Below are positions 61,101 through 64,000 of a stretch of 64,000 nucleotides of DNA, in pieces. The position numbers and the translations under genes were made by a program. Position 1 is the stretch's first letter. The number at the start of each line of letters is the position of its first letter. The notes under the pieces are model-generated. The model did no database searches. It had not been told where the DNA came from and saw only the letters and a program-made list of their open reading frames with translations. The stretch comes from Oikopleura dioica (lineage: Eukaryota; Chordata; Appendicularia; Copelata; Oikopleuridae), in the NCBI GenBank assembly GCA_907165135.1, contig OU015567.1:11847001-11911000 (forward strand), read 5' to 3'.

Positions 61101-63744
61101 GGCGGTGTCGGTGCCGTGGAGACTCAGATCGAGCCGCAGACGACGCTCGTCGACAGAGAGGACAACAGTTTTGGCGATGTGCAGCAGACCGTAACTGGCC
61201 TTTCCCGGTGTGGATTCGAACTCAATCTCGATTGAGCTGATCCGCTTTGGCTCTTCCGAATCGAACATGAGAATGCTGAAGAGATTTTTATTCAAGAACG
61301 GAATATTAGCAAAACCTTGATCCGTTCATCTTGACTCCTTGCGATCGATGAGGTCCCTTTGAAGCTTCACAAAATCTAAGACCGTCCCATTCGACACAAG
61401 AATCGTCTTTTTCACACTCATTCAAACTATTTTGACATGGTGATCTTCCATCGCATTTCTCAGTTCCATAACTGTAAACCGATTTGACCGGGTAGTGAGC
61501 GTTTTCGTAAACTCCCGATTTTACCGCCGAGCCGCTTATCATCTGGAAGCAGCCGGTAAGACCCTTGTTGATTCCGAGCCTTGAGAGGATATCCAGCTCT
61601 TCGTCTTTTGGAATTCCACCAATGTAGATATTGGACAAGTCCAGTTCTCGCGAATCCTTCTTTCCGGCAGCGATGTATTCCTGAAGATTTCCCGTAAGCG
61701 AAAAATAATTTCTCATAAGCCTAGGCTTTATCTTGAACATGAGTACACAAAGCACTGACTTTCAAGTTTTTCTTTTCAGAATCAATTTAGTCAGCTTTTC
61801 AAGCTTATCCGAGCATTGCGTACTTTTATCGAAACATGAAACTTAAGATGCCAGATGTTTACTTTTAATTCTTGGCCTGTTTCCGATTTGAAATAAACAT
61901 TTCATTACAAACATGGCAATTTAATATCATCTCAAGACAACGTGTTAGTTTAGTACTACTTACGGGGCGGGGAACATGGTCCAAGATCAAAGTGATCCCA
62001 CCGCGGTTGAATTTGAGCTCGACAGTGTGCCACACATTATCGTTGACCGCTTTCTTGTACCGATAAGGTTCGTTTTCTGCGAATGAAAGTTCCAGTTTCG
62101 AATCTTTTATCTTCAACGCCAAGGTCTTATCCAGCGCGAACGGGTTGCCCGCCCAAAAAATGACACCATTAGGATCGCGCGTTCGGAACTTGAATTTGAT
62201 CTCGAACTCGTAAGTTGTATCACAGCGCTCGAAAGAGTATCGCTCAAAGGACTCTCCGCCAAACCACTGACCATGGAGAATGTTGAATTGGGTGATTGAA
62301 CTTCGACCTGAAAAAGAAGTTGAGAATTGAGTGAAGATTTATTCGAAGATACCGAGGTTTTCTTGAAGGTATGTGTTGATCTTTGATTCGAGGTAGGGTT
62401 TATCTGGTGAAATTTCAATGTGAACTGTGGCGGATTTTTCCTCGACTGAATCAATACTGGCAGATTTCTAAAGAGAAAGATTAACATTAAAAACTTTAGT
62501 TTAGCCAACCAATTTGATATCCCTGAGTTCGGCGGCGAAAACTTCACTCAGGTCTTTTTCAATTCTTGCTTTGTCATTCCAGTCCATCTTTTTGGCTAAA
62601 GTTAGAATCACATCGTATCCCATGCTGTCAAAATCGATGGAGCTATCCTGTGGCAGTTTCGCTTCCGATAATGAAATTGAATTATTTTCGCATTCTTCGT
62701 CGTCGCAGGTCAAAATTTGTGGATCTATGTATCCCCCGGAACCTTCTTCGTCTGCATTTTCCGTCGGCTCTGGCGCTGGTGGCAAAATTGGCGGCATAAT
62801 TATCTCCTCCATGATTTCCGATTCCTCCGATGACTCATCCTCACTGTCAATCTCTATCTGTGGATATCCGCTGAAAAGACATTGCTTGAAGTATTTGACA
62901 GCTTCCGGCTGGTTTTCTGGCTTTTTATTGCAATGTAGCCGGCGCATGCCACACAGACTTCCATAAATGCGATGATCGTCTCCGCAGACAGCTCCGGATT
63001 CGACTTCCGCCAAAGTGCAGCCTTGGCACTCGTCTGGTTGCACGTCGATTTTTATGTCGCATTTTTGTCCAATGAAGCCTGCTTTGCAAAAACACTGTCC
63101 ATTTTCATCACAAAGTGCGCCTCTACTTCCCTGCTGAGAGCAAGAACATTGAACACAGAGGCCATTTAATTGATAGTAGTTCAGCTCGCAAATATCACAG
63201 TGTCTTCCTTTGTAGCCTGGTTTACAAAGACAACCTTCTTCGTGATCACAAGGTCCTTCAGGATTGTAAGCGCCAGGATGGTTACAATTGCAGTTGCTCT
63301 TGGTAATGACCAGTTCTCGCTGATTTTTACAGTTTCCATCTCTGTAGTATTTACACAAGTTGTCAAAAACAACGCCTTCTGCAACGACTTGAGATCCGAA
63401 ATCCGGACAATGCCAGTTACAGCGGCAGTAAATTTGATTTGAGAATTCTTCATCATCGTCGAATCTGTCTGAAACATCGACTCCGCCAAATTTACACACT
63501 TCTCCGCCTCCAGAACCTTCTACCTCTACGCCGCAATGTTCCAGCGGTACTTCGTAGAGCTCCTGGTTGAAGTGACAGGCCTGGCTTCTGAGCTCGCAGC
63601 GCGAGTCGTAAAGAATTCCGTCTGAACCACAGACGGCAGAATCGCCAAATTGGTGCTCACATTCGGGGCAGCGGCACTCTACTCCATCAACGGTTCGCTC
63701 GACACCAGCAGTGTAGATTGGACAATTGCTCTCGTCATTATCGT
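58143..63744 (-). CDS. AGRN: Agrin-like heparan sulfate proteoglycan (5' end beyond right edge)
   Basis: Domains from the right edge downwards: two follistatin/Kazal-type modules (CPECEHQFGDSAVCGSDG; CRCNWHCPDFGSQVVAEGVV), two laminin-EGF modules (CDHEEGCLCKPGYKGRHCDI; CDENGQCFCKAGFIGQKCD), a further Kazal module (CQGCTLAEVESGAVCGDD), an acidic Ser/Glu segment with Ser-Gly (EEGSGG, a possible glycosaminoglycan site), an SEA-like region, LG1 (ITQFNILHGQWF to NIYIGGIPKDEEL), an EGF-like module, LG2 (YGLLHIAKTVVLSV, QLVGFHGVFRSLKL) and LG3 (ENTERETIYYSSNELG, AFIGGMKNEFGDSIEGFHGC), ending GLGECK. This order is specific to agrin, the basement-membrane organiser of acetylcholine receptor clustering. 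No EGF is seen between LG2 and LG3. Coding begins in the window at an acceptor (exon end 63744); upstream exons are outside. Introns hold two mobile elements. Confidence 0.9.
58517..58524. repeat. hAT target-site duplication, left copy (AATCAGAA)
   Basis: AATCAGAA at 58517-58524 is repeated exactly at 59742-59749, the 8-bp length typical of hAT insertions. Confidence 0.85.
58525..59741. mobile_element. Non-autonomous hAT-like element in an agrin intron, 1217 bp
   Basis: The ends are CAGGGCTC... and ...GAGCCCTG, with GC-rich inverted repeats of roughly 200 bp that are similar but not identical (shared AATCGCGGGGGCG, GCGCCCTCCCG and GGGAGCAA blocks). An exact 8-bp duplication flanks it. The interior (58730-59440) is AT-rich, with no transposase. 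CAGGG ends plus an 8-bp duplication are the hAT superfamily signature. The GC-rich arms stand out sharply from the AT-rich surroundings. The element fills nearly all of the intron that splits LG3, starting 14 bp after the splice donor at 59764. Confidence 0.88.
60497..60882. mobile_element. TTAA-flanked MITE in an agrin intron
   Basis: GGGGGTAGAAACAGCTTT at the left is repeated inverted at the right (AAAGCTGTTTCTACCCCC with one extra T), and TTAA is present directly outside each end (60493-60496, 60883-60886). TTAA duplication is typical of piggyBac-like elements; TA duplication with AGGGGG ends is an alternative. No coding capacity. It lies in the LG2 intron of about 557 bp. Confidence 0.65.
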
Positions 63745-64000
63745 CTGAATTTTTTAGATTAAGGTGTCATCGAAAATCAAAAACCACATCGCTTGAATTT
63801 TAGTTTATAAATTGCAAACAAAAACAGATGATAAAAAAAATTTAAAGCTCTCTGATATTCCTTCCCAAAATATCTAAAGAGGTCACAGGAAATTTGTTTA
63901 ATTGCATTTAAGACATCCTTGAAGCTTTTGAAAACGGCGCTAATTGCGCATGCAATTCCGAAACGCGACGCTTTTAAGCCGATCCAAGATGATTATTGTC
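63745..64000 (-). other. Agrin intron running off the right edge
   Basis: Upstream of the acceptor TTCAG at 63745-63749 (minus strand) no coding frame or donor-exon pair is seen before base 64000, so the preceding exon lies outside the window. Confidence 0.5.

Overview
The window is eukaryotic and looks like a very compact invertebrate chordate genome, most probably an appendicularian tunicate (Oikopleura dioica or a close relative). This is an inference from several signs. Most introns I could phase are 36-75 bp with GT-AG ends, and genes sit a few hundred bases apart on both strands. The gene set is metazoan and chordate-like (Vav, SLC38A9, TOX, agrin, CFAP43, ACSF2, muscle-type myosin). 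Several start codons lie just behind a 3' splice-site-like AG, as expected if spliced-leader trans-splicing is used. At least one intron reads as GA-AG and another has no canonical solution, also as described in larvaceans.

Layout. 1-7.8 kb (minus): a multi-Tudor protein running off the left edge, then a Vav-type Rho GEF lacking both SH3 domains. 7.9-8.7 kb: a fold-back element with an 11-bp target duplication. 9.4-14 kb (minus): two tandem ACSF2-like mitochondrial acyl-CoA synthetases. 14.5 kb: a small secreted peptide gene. 14.9-19.9 kb (minus): CFAP43-like axonemal protein. 20.6-24.3 kb (minus): an Argonaute with RG-rich insertions and no recognisable DEDH slicer residues. 25.5-26.5 kb (minus): an acidic, Ser-rich protein ending in a CaaX box. 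27.4-30.8 kb (plus): a secreted S1 protease with kringles. 31.0-34.3 kb (plus): SLC38A9, with a mariner-like MITE in one intron. 34.9 kb: a second small secreted peptide gene. 37.5-39.2 kb (plus): a TOX HMG-box factor. 39.5-46.6 kb: four membrane-protein genes (TMEM86-like, two tetraspan proteins, one single-pass). 46.7-52.6 kb (minus): an intron-poor class II myosin heavy chain. 53.3-56.2 kb (plus): a short single-pass protein and a ShK-domain single-pass protein. 56.3-57.9 kb: a second, larger fold-back element. 58.1 kb to beyond the right edge (minus): agrin, with a hAT-like element and a TTAA-flanked MITE in its introns.

The genes do not form one pathway. Plausible links are the Tudor and RG-rich Argonaute pair (small-RNA/germline), the neuromuscular pair (agrin, myosin) and the ACSF2 tandem duplication. 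The most distinctive signals are the pseudo-catalytic Argonaute, the intron formed by a hairpin insertion in the second ACSF2 copy, the structured DNA elements with clear target duplications, and the domain losses in Vav. Exon coordinates were read by eye from splice signals and reading-frame continuity; no database search was possible.
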